From positions 72,022 through 114,053 of the forward strand of contig NZ_AYWO01000001.1 in NCBI RefSeq assembly GCF_000502955.1: DNA of 42,032 nucleotides, given 5' to 3'. This DNA comes from Mesorhizobium sp. LNHC252B00. GTDB lineage: Bacteria > Pseudomonadota > Alphaproteobacteria > Rhizobiales > Rhizobiaceae. Both the position numbers and the translations under genes were made by a program. Below, one piece after another: positions 24,082 through 31,522 of this stretch (the stretch's first letter is position 1; every line of letters begins with the position of its first letter). Below the pieces are notes generated by a model. That model ran no database searches, had not been told where the DNA came from, and was given only the letters and a program-made list of their open reading frames with translations.

Positions 24082-24996
24082 GATCCTGAGCAGGATGTCC
24101 TGATCGTAATTTCCAAATCCCTTGCCGAAAATATTGATCCCGCCGGGACGCTCGGCGTCGTCCTTGACGCCGATACGGATGCGGATTGAATGATGGCTCT
24201 TGAGGTCGAGGACAGCGAGGCTGGTTTCGGAAATTCTGACACCGTCGACATAGGTGCCATCAGCGGAAATTCGCCAGTTCTTCAGCTTGCCATATTGTGA
24301 GCCCTTGAGCTTCCACCAGGAGGGCGTGAAGACGCCGCGCTTGTCGCCGAAATCGCCAGGTGAGGTCCACGTTCCGACATCGATGCCATTGATCGTCAGC
24401 GTGATGTCGGAGGGCCAGTCGGCGCTGGTGCCAGGCACTTCCGAGGACAGTTCCACCACCACTTCCAGCTCCGTAATCTCGGCATTGGCAAGCTTGGCAT
24501 TGTTGGGGAACTGGTATTCGACAAAGCCGCGCGTGAACCACAGCAACCCGGCTTTCATGCGGTCCGGATCGAGAAAAGTGTTGGGCACGTCGAGCAGACC
24601 GATGATCCCATCCGGCGAACAGAGGCCGCAGGGCGCCGTGACCTCGAACCCGGTGTAAAGCCCAATCGGCATCGACACTTCGATCGCGTCGTTCTTGACC
24701 GAACGATACTCGCTCTTGAAGACCACGAGCACTTCCTCGGCGGTCGGATAGCAGATTTTCTGGCTGCCCTTCTTCGCCTTCTGGTTCTCCGTACGGATCA
24801 GGCCAGCATCCTCGAGCACCTGGATATTGGTCGAGACCGTCGATTGCGGCAGCGACAGCACGGCGGCGATGTCATTGATATTCATCGGCCCCTTCTCATG
24901 CAGCAATTTCAGCATGGAGATGCGTGCCAAGGAGGCCAGCCCCCTGAGGACGGCAATGCCCTCCTCGGGTTCGATCACAAGAAAATTGCGACTCAT
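24070..24996 (-). CDS. ArsR-type winged-helix regulator with large beta-rich C-terminal domain
   Basis: The protein is 308 aa, about three times a normal ArsR protein. Residues 15-100 are the winged helix, with LARISMLKLLHEKGPMNIND and the recognition helix region LPQSTVSTNIQVLEDAG. Residues about 110-308 look like a beta-sandwich with many W, Y and G residues, including ITLTINGIDVGTWTSPGDFG. A Cys pair, C123-x-x-C126, sits at the junction (APCGLCSPDG). I infer that the extra domain senses a sugar ligand. It lies just upstream of the arabinofuranosidase gene in the same direction, and both upstream regions share a sequence element, so it probably controls that operon and itself. Confidence 0.85.
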   Translation of the reverse strand: MSRNFLVIEPEEGIAVLRGLASLARISMLKLLHEKGPMNINDIAAVLSLPQSTVSTNIQVLEDAGLIRTENQKAKKGSQKICYPTAEEVLVVFKSEYRSVKNDAIEVSMPIGLYTGFEVTAPCGLCSPDGIIGLLDVPNTFLDPDRMKAGLLWFTRGFVEYQFPNNAKLANAEITELEVVVELSSEVPGTSADWPSDITLTINGIDVGTWTSPGDFGDKRGVFTPSWWKLKGSQYGKLKNWRISADGTYVDGVRISETSLAVLDLKSHHSIRIRIGVKDDAERPGGINIFGKGFGNYDQDILLRIKTS

Positions 24997-25029
24997 GAAT
25001 TTGCCAACCCTGTGCGAAATCTATATCCG

Positions 25030-25064
25030 AAATCACCTTGTATATCGGGATGTTTGATTTAATC
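25030..25064 (-). promoter_or_regulatory. Promoter/operator region of the ArsR-type gene
   Basis: AAATCACCTT (25030-25039) is identical to half of the operator at 23912-23929, and GATTTAATC (25056-25064) is a second, shorter palindrome. A possible minus-strand promoter is TTGATT - 16 nt - TATACA within this stretch. This suggests autoregulation. There is no strong ribosome-binding site before the ATG at 24996. Confidence 0.45.
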
Positions 25065-25109
25065 AATGCGCTGCCGGCTCCATGTCATTTCGGGCCGTAG
25101 ACCCGCGGG

Positions 25110-25265
25110 GCGGAGCGATAGCCGTGTCGAGGCGAGCAAGACCGATGTGTCACAGCGAGGCGCGACGCGGCGGACGTGCTTGAGCTTGGAGAAGAAGCGC
25201 TGGAGGCGTTTGCGTTCGTGGCAGTCCACTTCGGGGGATTTGAGCGGAATGTTCGGAGTGTCCAC
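25110..25265 (-). pseudogene. IS5-type transposase fragment (C-terminal end), decayed
   Basis: A short minus-strand stretch encodes NIPLKSPEVDCHERKRLQRF, then FSKLKHVRRVAPRCD and LLASTRLSLR. This is the C-terminal end of IS5-family transposases, where the usual text is a R-N-x-x-E-R-F-F-x-K-x-K block, R-R-I-A-T-R-Y-D-K and then an L-A-S-x-R-x-W-L-R block. About eight residues between the Asp and the LAS block are deleted and the N-terminal catalytic part is absent. It begins 3 nt beyond the end of the ATPase gene at 25269. No terminal inverted repeats were found. Confidence 0.65.
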
Positions 25266-25268
25266 GCC

Positions 25269-26348
25269 CTAAATATCGATGCGCTGCTCGCTGTCGGGGT
25301 CGAACAGATTGACGCTCGCCGGATCGACGGCGAGGAATATTGGCTCTTTTCGCCGGCCTGCAAACCTCGGTGGCAAGCGTGCGATGATCGACTGCTCGCC
25401 AACCTGCACCGTCACCATGGTTTCAGGCCCGGTAGGTTCCACCACATCAATGACCCCTGTGACCGAAGCTTCATCGCGCGCAACCGCCTTTAGTTCTTCA
25501 GGCCTTACGCCCAGGATCACCGGGCGGTCGAAATCGACCTGTCGCTTGCCGGCCGGCATTGCGACCGACACGCCGTTCGCTGCGAAACGCACGCCGCTCG
25601 GGCTCGAGGCCAGTCGTCCAGGAAGGAAATTCATTGCCGGCGATCCGATGAAACTTGCGACGAATATGTTGGCGGGCCTTTCATAGATGGTGCGAGGATC
25701 GGCCAGTTGCTGGATATGGCCTCCCTTCATCACCGCCACTTTGGTGCCCAACGTCATTGCCTCGATCTGATCGTGCGTCACATAGACGATGCTCGTGCCG
25801 AGACGCTCGTGCAGGCGCTTGATCTCCGTGCGCATTTCTACACGAAGCTTGGCGTCGAGATTGGACAGCGGCTCGTCGAACAGGAACAGCTCGGGGTCGC
25901 GCACGATCGCCCGCCCCATTGCAACGCGCTGCCGCTGTCCTCCCGAAAGGTTGGCGGGGCGCCGGTCGAGCAGGTGCGAAATCTGCAGCAGTCGTGCCGC
26001 GTCGTCGACGGCACGCTTACGCTGGTCTGCGTCCACGCCCCGCATTTCCAGTCCGAAGCCGATATTTCTCTCTACCGACATTGTCGGGTAAAGCGCATAG
26101 GACTGGAACACCATCGCGATATTGCGGTCCTTGGGTGCAAGGTCGACGACTGAGCGTCCGCCGATCAGGATGTCGCCGCCGGACGTGTCGTCGAGGCCGG
26201 CAATCATGTTGAGCAAGGTCGACTTGCCACATCCGGACGGCCCGAGCAGAACCAGAAAGCCTCCGTCCTCAAGCTCGATGTCGACCCCGTGAAGGACCTG
26301 CACGGAGCCATAGGACTTGCGCACGTCCTTGATGGAAAGTGTCGCCAT
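25269..26348 (-). CDS. ABC importer ATPase, UgpC/MalK type
   Basis: The protein is 359 aa. Walker A GPSGCGKST (about 36-44), Q-loop VFQSYALYPTM, signature LSGGQRQRV, Walker B LFLFDEPLSNLD and switch VTHDQIEAM are all intact. The C-terminal regulatory domain ends QRIDI. The ATG at 26348 has AGGAG 7 nt upstream. It is the last gene of the operon that starts with the binding protein at 29442. Downstream there is only the transposase remnant. The substrate is unknown; the linked enolase-superfamily gene suggests a sugar acid or a related compound. Confidence 0.9.
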   Translation of the reverse strand: MATLSIKDVRKSYGSVQVLHGVDIELEDGGFLVLLGPSGCGKSTLLNMIAGLDDTSGGDILIGGRSVVDLAPKDRNIAMVFQSYALYPTMSVERNIGFGLEMRGVDADQRKRAVDDAARLLQISHLLDRRPANLSGGQRQRVAMGRAIVRDPELFLFDEPLSNLDAKLRVEMRTEIKRLHERLGTSIVYVTHDQIEAMTLGTKVAVMKGGHIQQLADPRTIYERPANIFVASFIGSPAMNFLPGRLASSPSGVRFAANGVSVAMPAGKRQVDFDRPVILGVRPEELKAVARDEASVTGVIDVVEPTGPETMVTVQVGEQSIIARLPPRFAGRRKEPIFLAVDPASVNLFDPDSEQRIDI

Positions 26349-26358
26349 GCGAATACTC

Positions 26359-27204
26359 CTAACCCTTGATTGCGCCCGCAGTGAGCCCCTGAACCATGGT
26401 TCGCTGGACAATGGCGAAGAGAACGACGACAGGCAGGATGCTGAGAATGCCGCCCGCCGCCAGGACGCCCCATGGAAGCTGGAACTCGCCGACCATCAGT
26501 TGCAGGCCCACGGGCCAGGTACGGGACCCCTGCCCCGTCGTCAGCATCAGGGCGAACAGGAACTCGTTCCACGCGGCGATGGCAATGAACACCGAACTTG
26601 CGACCAGGCCGTTGCGGGCGAGCGGCATGACGATACGGACCATGGCACCAAGCCTGGTCGAACCATCGATGCGTGCCGCGCTCTCGAGTTCCCTGGGTGC
26701 GGAATCGAAGAAACCTTTGAGCATCCACACGAACAGCGGCAGCAGGAAACTCGTATAGGCAAGCGCAAGGCCGAAACGGCTGTCTACAAGACCAACGCCG
26801 CGCATGACGACATAGAGGGGAATGATCATCATGACTGCAGGAAACATGCGAACGACAAGATAGCCGAGCATGAGCTGAGTTCGGCCCCGAAACGCGAAGC
26901 GGGAAAATGCATAGGCCGCAAGCGTACCCGTGGCGACGCAGATCGTCACCGTGAGGAAAGTGACGGTGATGCTATTGCCTATCAGGCGCGGGAAACCGGA
27001 CTGCGTCCAGATGGCCACATAATTGTCGAAGGTAACGCGCCTCGGTATGTACTGCATCGTCTGGGTGACAATGTCGGCCTCATATTTGAGCGATGTCAGC
27101 AACATCCAGATCATCGGACCGATGCAGAACATCGACAGGCCCGCGAGGACGAAGTAGGTAGCAATGTTCGCAACTGTGCGCCGGCGGCGCTTGCTTTCAA
27201 TCAT
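26359..27204 (-). CDS. ABC importer permease, MalG type
   Basis: The protein is 281 aa with six hydrophobic segments, beginning at ANIATYFVLAGLSMFCIGP. The EAA loop reads ELESAARIDGSTRLGAMVRI. It pairs with the MalF-type permease encoded upstream; the two genes overlap by 8 nt (27197-27204). The ATPase gene follows after 10 nt. Inner membrane. Confidence 0.9.
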   Translation of the reverse strand: MIESKRRRRTVANIATYFVLAGLSMFCIGPMIWMLLTSLKYEADIVTQTMQYIPRRVTFDNYVAIWTQSGFPRLIGNSITVTFLTVTICVATGTLAAYAFSRFAFRGRTQLMLGYLVVRMFPAVMMIIPLYVVMRGVGLVDSRFGLALAYTSFLLPLFVWMLKGFFDSAPRELESAARIDGSTRLGAMVRIVMPLARNGLVASSVFIAIAAWNEFLFALMLTTGQGSRTWPVGLQLMVGEFQLPWGVLAAGGILSILPVVVLFAIVQRTMVQGLTAGAIKG

Positions 27205-28129
27205 CGCCCTCTCCCTTGGTAATCCTGGACAGGCGGATGTATGCCGCCGCGAAGATCATCAGGATCACAAACATCACCACCGACAGCGCCGACGCGTAGC
27301 CGAAATTGAATTCCTTGTAGGCTGTCTGGAAGGCATATAACGACAGGACCTGCGTGGCATCTCCCGGTCCGCCACCGGTGAGAATGAGGAGCAGATCGGG
27401 CGAATTGACCAGACCAATGACGCGCAGGATGACTGCCGCCGCGATGACGGTCTTGAGCATGGGCAAGGTGATCAGCCTGAGCTGCGCCGAGACGCCGGCG
27501 CCGTCCACTGCCGCTGCCCTGTAGAGATCTTCGGGAATACTCTTCAGGCCCGCTAGCAGCAGCAAGGCGAAGAATGGAAAACCATGCCAGGCCTCGACGA
27601 GGACGGTCGCCGCCAGGGCGGTATTGGGATCCGCGAACCAGGCCTTGTAGGTCTCCAGCACGCCCACGCGGACAAGAAGGTCGTTGATGACGCCAAGCCG
27701 CGGATCGAGCAGCAAGGCCCACATATGGCCCGCAACGACGTTGGGGAGGAAATAGGGAAGCAGGATAAGCACGGCGAAGATCTTCGTGCCCGGCAAATCC
27801 CTGTTGAGGGCTGTCGCGGCGAGAAGGCCAAGCGCCAGTTCCAGCACGATGGCGGCAGTGACCCACACAACTGTATTCTTCAGTGCGATCCAGAAGACCG
27901 GGTCGGACCACATTCCCGCATAGTGTTTGAAGCCGACCCAGCCATCCAGCCCGGGACGCGTCAGACGCATGTCGCGAAAACTGATGGCCATGCCGTAAAG
28001 CGTCGGATAGGCGATCACCAGAAGGATCATGACGAGGCTGGGGAGGAGCAGTAAGTACATCCAATATCGGGTCTCGGACAGTTCGCCGAGGGCCCGCAAA
28101 GGCAGATATCTGCTTGAGCTTGACGTCAT
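27197..28129 (-). CDS. ABC importer permease, MalF type
   Basis: The protein is 310 aa with six membrane segments, the first at YWMYLLLLPSLVMILLVIAY. The EAA loop reads DLYRAAAVDGAGVSAQLR followed by LITLPMLK. The ATG at 28129 is preferred, with GGAG just upstream; a GTG seven codons earlier is possible but less well placed. The preceding 74 nt hold a hairpin that separates this gene from the binding-protein gene. Confidence 0.88.
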   Translation of the reverse strand: MTSSSSRYLPLRALGELSETRYWMYLLLLPSLVMILLVIAYPTLYGMAISFRDMRLTRPGLDGWVGFKHYAGMWSDPVFWIALKNTVVWVTAAIVLELALGLLAATALNRDLPGTKIFAVLILLPYFLPNVVAGHMWALLLDPRLGVINDLLVRVGVLETYKAWFADPNTALAATVLVEAWHGFPFFALLLLAGLKSIPEDLYRAAAVDGAGVSAQLRLITLPMLKTVIAAAVILRVIGLVNSPDLLLILTGGGPGDATQVLSLYAFQTAYKEFNFGYASALSVVMFVILMIFAAAYIRLSRITKGEGDD

Positions 28130-28168
28130 GTATCTCCGGAGCGAAAGCACCGTCCCGTTGCGTTCAAA

Positions 28169-28196
28169 GCACGGCTACACGTCGGAGCAGCCGTGC
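28169..28196 (-). other. Intercistronic hairpin after the binding-protein gene
   Basis: GCACGGCT (28169-28176) pairs perfectly with AGCCGTGC (28189-28196) over a 12-nt loop. It begins 7 nt after the stop of the binding-protein gene at 28204 and precedes the permease. No T-run follows. It likely protects the binding-protein message or lowers read-through. Confidence 0.5.
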
Positions 28197-28203
28197 CGGG
28201 ATG

Positions 28204-29442
28204 TCAGCGAAGGGCCGCTTCGAGGCCTTGGATCATCCGGTCCACAGCCTGTTCCGGCGTCGATTGACCCGTGAGCACCGATTGGAAAGCGGGATTGACG
28301 ACATTCTCGGACCAACCCGCCGCGCCAACGAAATTGTTCGGCAGGCGTCCGAATTTCAGCGTTTCGACAGCCGCGTTATAGATTGGATTGCCTGTGATCC
28401 GCTGATCCTGCAGGGCAGCGGCGGAGGCCGGGAAATAGCCCGTGCCCTCGAGCAAGGTCAGCGCAGCATCGGTCTGGCCCCAGAAACTCACCCACTGCCA
28501 GGCGGCCTCGATATTGTCTTCCTTCATGATACCGTTGCCGGCGTAGGCGACGCGGGCGACATGCGCCTTCGGACCGGCCGGCATCGGTGCGGTCGAGAAC
28601 TGGTTGCCCTGCTTCATCGCAGCCGAGATTTCGTTCAGCGAACCGGTATGGTGCCACACCATCGCGGTCTGCCCGGTGCGGAAGCCCTCCATGATCTGGC
28701 GGTAGCTGTCATTGGGCGCGCTCGGCGGCACAACCTTTTCCTTCAGGAAGAGATCTGAATAAAACGTTATCGCCTCGACCGCCGCCGCCCTGTCGATGGC
28801 TGGCTGTCCATCCTTGACGATCGGCGAGCCAAACGCCTCCATGACATCGATGACGTATTTGAAACCGCCGGCGCCGGCGCGCATGCCGAATGCATACCTG
28901 CCCTTCGACGGATCGGTGAGCTTGCGGCAGGCACCCAGGAATTCGTCGAATTTCGTGGGTGGCCCGGCCAATCCGGCTTCCTCGAAATAGTCGGCGCGGT
29001 AGTACATCCAATCGACGAAGGCAAAGGCGGGAACCGCATAGATAGCGCCGTTGCTGGAAAGCCCGGTCCAGCGATTTTCGGGAAAATTGGCCTTGCCCTG
29101 CCATCCGTTCACCCGCTCGGTAAGGTCAATCAACCCCTCCATCGCGGTAAGATCGGCGAAGCGCTCGGCAATCACCATGGCGGTATCCGGACGCCCACCG
29201 GTCAGCACGGCCGAAGAGACCTTCGCCATGTATTCCGAGTTCGGGATGTTCTCCTGGGTCACCGCCACACCCGCATTCGCCGCCTGAAACGATCCGATAA
29301 TCTTCATCAGGCTGGTCATTTCCGACTGACTGGTGAAATGGTGCCAGTAACTGATGGCATTCGCGGCACGGGCACCGCCGACGCGCCCTGCCATCGCAAG
29401 AGCCGCCGAACCCATGAGAAACTGCCTCTTGTTCAACTGCAT
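28204..29442 (-). CDS. ABC importer periplasmic binding protein (family 1)
   Basis: The protein is 412 aa. Its N-terminus, MQLNKRQFLMGSAALAMAG, resembles a Tat-like signal but has KR in place of RR; cleavage is likely after GGARA. The mature part has the MalE-like fold with ISYWHHFTSQSEMTSLMKII and IYAVPAFAFVDWMYYRADYF. A GGGAGGAGG sequence precedes the ATG. It is the first gene of the binding protein - permease - permease - ATPase operon. The candidate GntR operator lies only about 30-45 nt upstream of the ATG. Confidence 0.9.
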   Translation of the reverse strand: MQLNKRQFLMGSAALAMAGRVGGARAANAISYWHHFTSQSEMTSLMKIIGSFQAANAGVAVTQENIPNSEYMAKVSSAVLTGGRPDTAMVIAERFADLTAMEGLIDLTERVNGWQGKANFPENRWTGLSSNGAIYAVPAFAFVDWMYYRADYFEEAGLAGPPTKFDEFLGACRKLTDPSKGRYAFGMRAGAGGFKYVIDVMEAFGSPIVKDGQPAIDRAAAVEAITFYSDLFLKEKVVPPSAPNDSYRQIMEGFRTGQTAMVWHHTGSLNEISAAMKQGNQFSTAPMPAGPKAHVARVAYAGNGIMKEDNIEAAWQWVSFWGQTDAALTLLEGTGYFPASAAALQDQRITGNPIYNAAVETLKFGRLPNNFVGAAGWSENVVNPAFQSVLTGQSTPEQAVDRMIQGLEAALR

Positions 29443-29470
29443 GCGACCTCCTCCCAGATATCAGATCAGC

Positions 29471-29487
29471 AATCTGATCGATCAGTT
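29471..29487. promoter_or_regulatory. Candidate GntR operator before the ABC operon
   Basis: AATCTGATCGATCAGTT contains the perfect 12-bp palindrome CTGATCGATCAG (29474-29485). It matches the site at 30294-30310 in 16 of 17 bases. A further GATCAG half-site lies at 29464-29469. It sits in the leader region of the binding-protein gene. Confidence 0.65.
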
Positions 29488-29571
29488 GCAGTTTTTGGGT
29501 AGCATCCTTTCCCACGCCGTGCAACCGCGCCGGCGCGCAAACTGGGAAAACGACTGATCGCTACCGGCCTA

Positions 29572-30273
29572 TCAGACGAGACCTAGATTCCGTTGCATCG
29601 CAGCCTGGAAATGGGACTGCAGCTTTGCTTCGGCGGCATCCGCATTCCTGGTGCTGCAAGCCTCGAGGATGTCGAGGTGCTCCTTGATCGTCCGGACCAT
29701 GATAGGCGCGGTGATCTTGCGGTCGAGCCGCAGCAGGCGCAGATAATTGTGCATGCGCCGGTAGGCGCTGTCGATCAGAGGATTGTGCAATGACGCAATG
29801 ATTGCGCCGTGAAACTCTCCCTCCAGCGCGTCCATTGCCTCCAGTTGTTCCTTTCCGAGGCCATCCCGCTCCACGCTTCTAAGCATACGGGAATGCCGGA
29901 TTTCCAAGGCATTCATGACGGTTTCGTCGCCTTGTTCGGCAAAGACGCGGATCGCCGAGCGCTCAATGATGGCGCGGAATTGGTAGGTGGCACGCGTTAG
30001 CTCCATGCCGGGCCTGATGAACTGGATGCCGGAGCGCGGGTGGATTATCAGAATCCCTTCCGCCTCCAGAACGCGCAGAGCGTCCCGAAGCGGGGCAACC
30101 GGCACGTCGACGATCGCGGACAACTCGTTTTGAGAAACGAAGGCCCCTGCAGGAACGCGCCTGTCGAACAGGCCCTCCAGAATACGCTGATAGGCAATAT
30201 CGCTCATACGGACGGCTGCCCCCAGGCCGGTAGAGACGGTTTTTGCTTTGCCCACCACTTGCGGCACCCCCAT
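29572..30273 (-). CDS. GntR-family transcriptional regulator, FadR subfamily
   Basis: The protein is 233 aa. After about 23 residues comes the winged helix (MSDIAYQRILEGLFDRRVPA, then VSQNELSAIVDVPVAPLRDA). The C-terminal all-helical FCD domain carries candidate metal/ligand residues in RHSRMLRSV, ALEGEFHGAI and TIKEHLDIL. Such proteins bind carboxylate or sugar-acid effectors. No clear ribosome-binding site precedes the ATG at 30273; Met23 (30207) is an alternative. It lies between the ABC operon (downstream, same strand) and the divergent enolase-superfamily gene, with near-identical operators at both ends. Confidence 0.88.
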   Translation of the reverse strand: MGVPQVVGKAKTVSTGLGAAVRMSDIAYQRILEGLFDRRVPAGAFVSQNELSAIVDVPVAPLRDALRVLEAEGILIIHPRSGIQFIRPGMELTRATYQFRAIIERSAIRVFAEQGDETVMNALEIRHSRMLRSVERDGLGKEQLEAMDALEGEFHGAIIASLHNPLIDSAYRRMHNYLRLLRLDRKITAPIMVRTIKEHLDILEACSTRNADAAEAKLQSHFQAAMQRNLGLV

Positions 30274-30293
30274 TGGTCCGATACTAAAGACGC

Positions 30294-30310
30294 AATCTGA
30301 TAGATCAGTT
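30294..30310. promoter_or_regulatory. Candidate GntR operator in the divergent gntR/enolase promoter
   Basis: AATCTGATAGATCAGTT differs in one base from the site at 29471-29487. The core CTGATAGATCAG (30297-30308) is 24 nt from the regulator start and 34 nt from the enolase-superfamily start. Another GATCAG half-site is at 30324-30329, and GTTTA/TAAAC arms lie between. This one site could control both directions. Confidence 0.65.
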
Positions 30311-30341
30311 TATCATTGTAAACGATCAGAAAGCCCTTGTG

Positions 30342-31478
30342 ATGAGCCTTTCGCATTTTCGTATAACCCGATTTCAGTTCGCCCGCGACCGGGTAATCGG
30401 GGACAGTCAAGTTCGGGTGGACGACGTCAACGTCGCCACTTTGGAACTCGTTTCGGAAAGCGGCGAGGTGGGGCTGGGGTTCATCCAGACGCTCTTCAAT
30501 CCTCTACCCGATCAGACGGAGATCGAGACTGTTTTCGAACACGAGGTTTGGCCGACACTCAAGGGGCACAAGGCGATAGCGCTGGTTCACCGTGTGAACC
30601 GCCCGCGCGGCGGCAACCAGCGGACCTATTCGCTGCCCTTTCACGAGGCGGTTCAGGTGGCGCTTTGGGATCTTGCGGGGAAGGAAGCCGGCCTGCCTCT
30701 TCACGTCTTGCTTGGCAGTCGCCGCAACCGCGTGAAAGCCTACGCCAGCGGCCTCGATTTTCACCTCGACGATGAGGCGTTCGTCTCGTTGTTCTCTCAC
30801 GCGGCATCGCTTGGCTACTCCGCTTTCAAGATCAAAGTCGGCCATCCGGATTTCGACCGCGATCTGCGGCGCCTGGAGCTGTTGAAGACCTGCGTTCCGG
30901 CAGGCTCAAAAGTCATGATCGATCCGAACGAGGCGTGGACATCGAAGGAAGCGCTCGTGAAATTGGTCGCGATCCGCGATGCCGGTCACGATCTTCTCTG
31001 GGTCGAGGATCCAATCCTGCGTCACGACCACGAAGGATTGAGAACGCTCAGGCATGCCGTGACATGGACCCAGGTCAACAGCGGCGAATATCTGGATCTT
31101 CAAGGCAAGCGGCTTCTTCTGGAAGCCCATGCAGCCGACATACTGAATGTCCACGGCCAGGTGACCGACGTCATGCGCATCGGGTGGCTAGCCGCCGAAC
31201 TCGGAATCCCGGTCAGCATCGGCAACACCTTCCTGGAGGTTGGCGTGCATATGGCGGTCGCACTTCCCGAGGTCGAATGGCTGGAATATTCGTTCCAGAA
31301 TTTCGATCATCTGGTGGAGCAGCCCATCGAAATCCGAGACGGCTACGTCTATGCGCCCGATCGACCCGGCCATGGACTGGTGCTTTCCGAAAAAGCACGC
31401 GGCGAATGGAGGAGACCGAGGCGACTGGCCCGGTCGGAACTGGGCACAGCGCCCGAAAATCCACGCTTTGTCCCGTGA
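30342..31478 (+). CDS. Enolase-superfamily (mandelate racemase-like) enzyme, probable sugar-acid dehydratase
   Basis: The protein is 378 aa. The KxK catalytic pair is FKIKVG (Lys 163 and 165). Metal ligands are Asp in MIDPNEAW, Glu in WVEDP and Glu in NSGEYLD. Asp 266 (AADILNV) matches the Asp of the Asp-His dyad in mandelate racemase, but the His is Asn 295 (IGNTFLEVGVH). That loss suggests chemistry relying on the Lys side only. The family removes a proton next to a carboxylate, usually to dehydrate sugar acids. It is divergent from the GntR gene and shares its operator, so its substrate probably enters by the ABC system at 25269-29442. A GTG three bases upstream is an alternative start. 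Confidence 0.85.
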   Translation: MSLSHFRITRFQFARDRVIGDSQVRVDDVNVATLELVSESGEVGLGFIQTLFNPLPDQTEIETVFEHEVWPTLKGHKAIALVHRVNRPRGGNQRTYSLPFHEAVQVALWDLAGKEAGLPLHVLLGSRRNRVKAYASGLDFHLDDEAFVSLFSHAASLGYSAFKIKVGHPDFDRDLRRLELLKTCVPAGSKVMIDPNEAWTSKEALVKLVAIRDAGHDLLWVEDPILRHDHEGLRTLRHAVTWTQVNSGEYLDLQGKRLLLEAHAADILNVHGQVTDVMRIGWLAAELGIPVSIGNTFLEVGVHMAVALPEVEWLEYSFQNFDHLVEQPIEIRDGYVYAPDRPGHGLVLSEKARGEWRRPRRLARSELGTAPENPRFVP

Positions 31479-31522
31479 AGCAGAAGAGAAGCTGAAGCCC
31501 AGACTGGGCGGCGGTCGTCGGC

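Noticed and set aside
28204..29442. Binding protein as a proven Tat substrate
   Set aside because: The N-terminus has KR rather than the twin RR, so Tat export is only possible, not supported.
31479..31522. GCCCAG-A-CTGGGC repeat between the convergent enolase-superfamily and SMP-30 genes as a terminator
   Set aside because: The two arms leave a one-base loop and no T-run follows on either strand, so a functional hairpin is unlikely.
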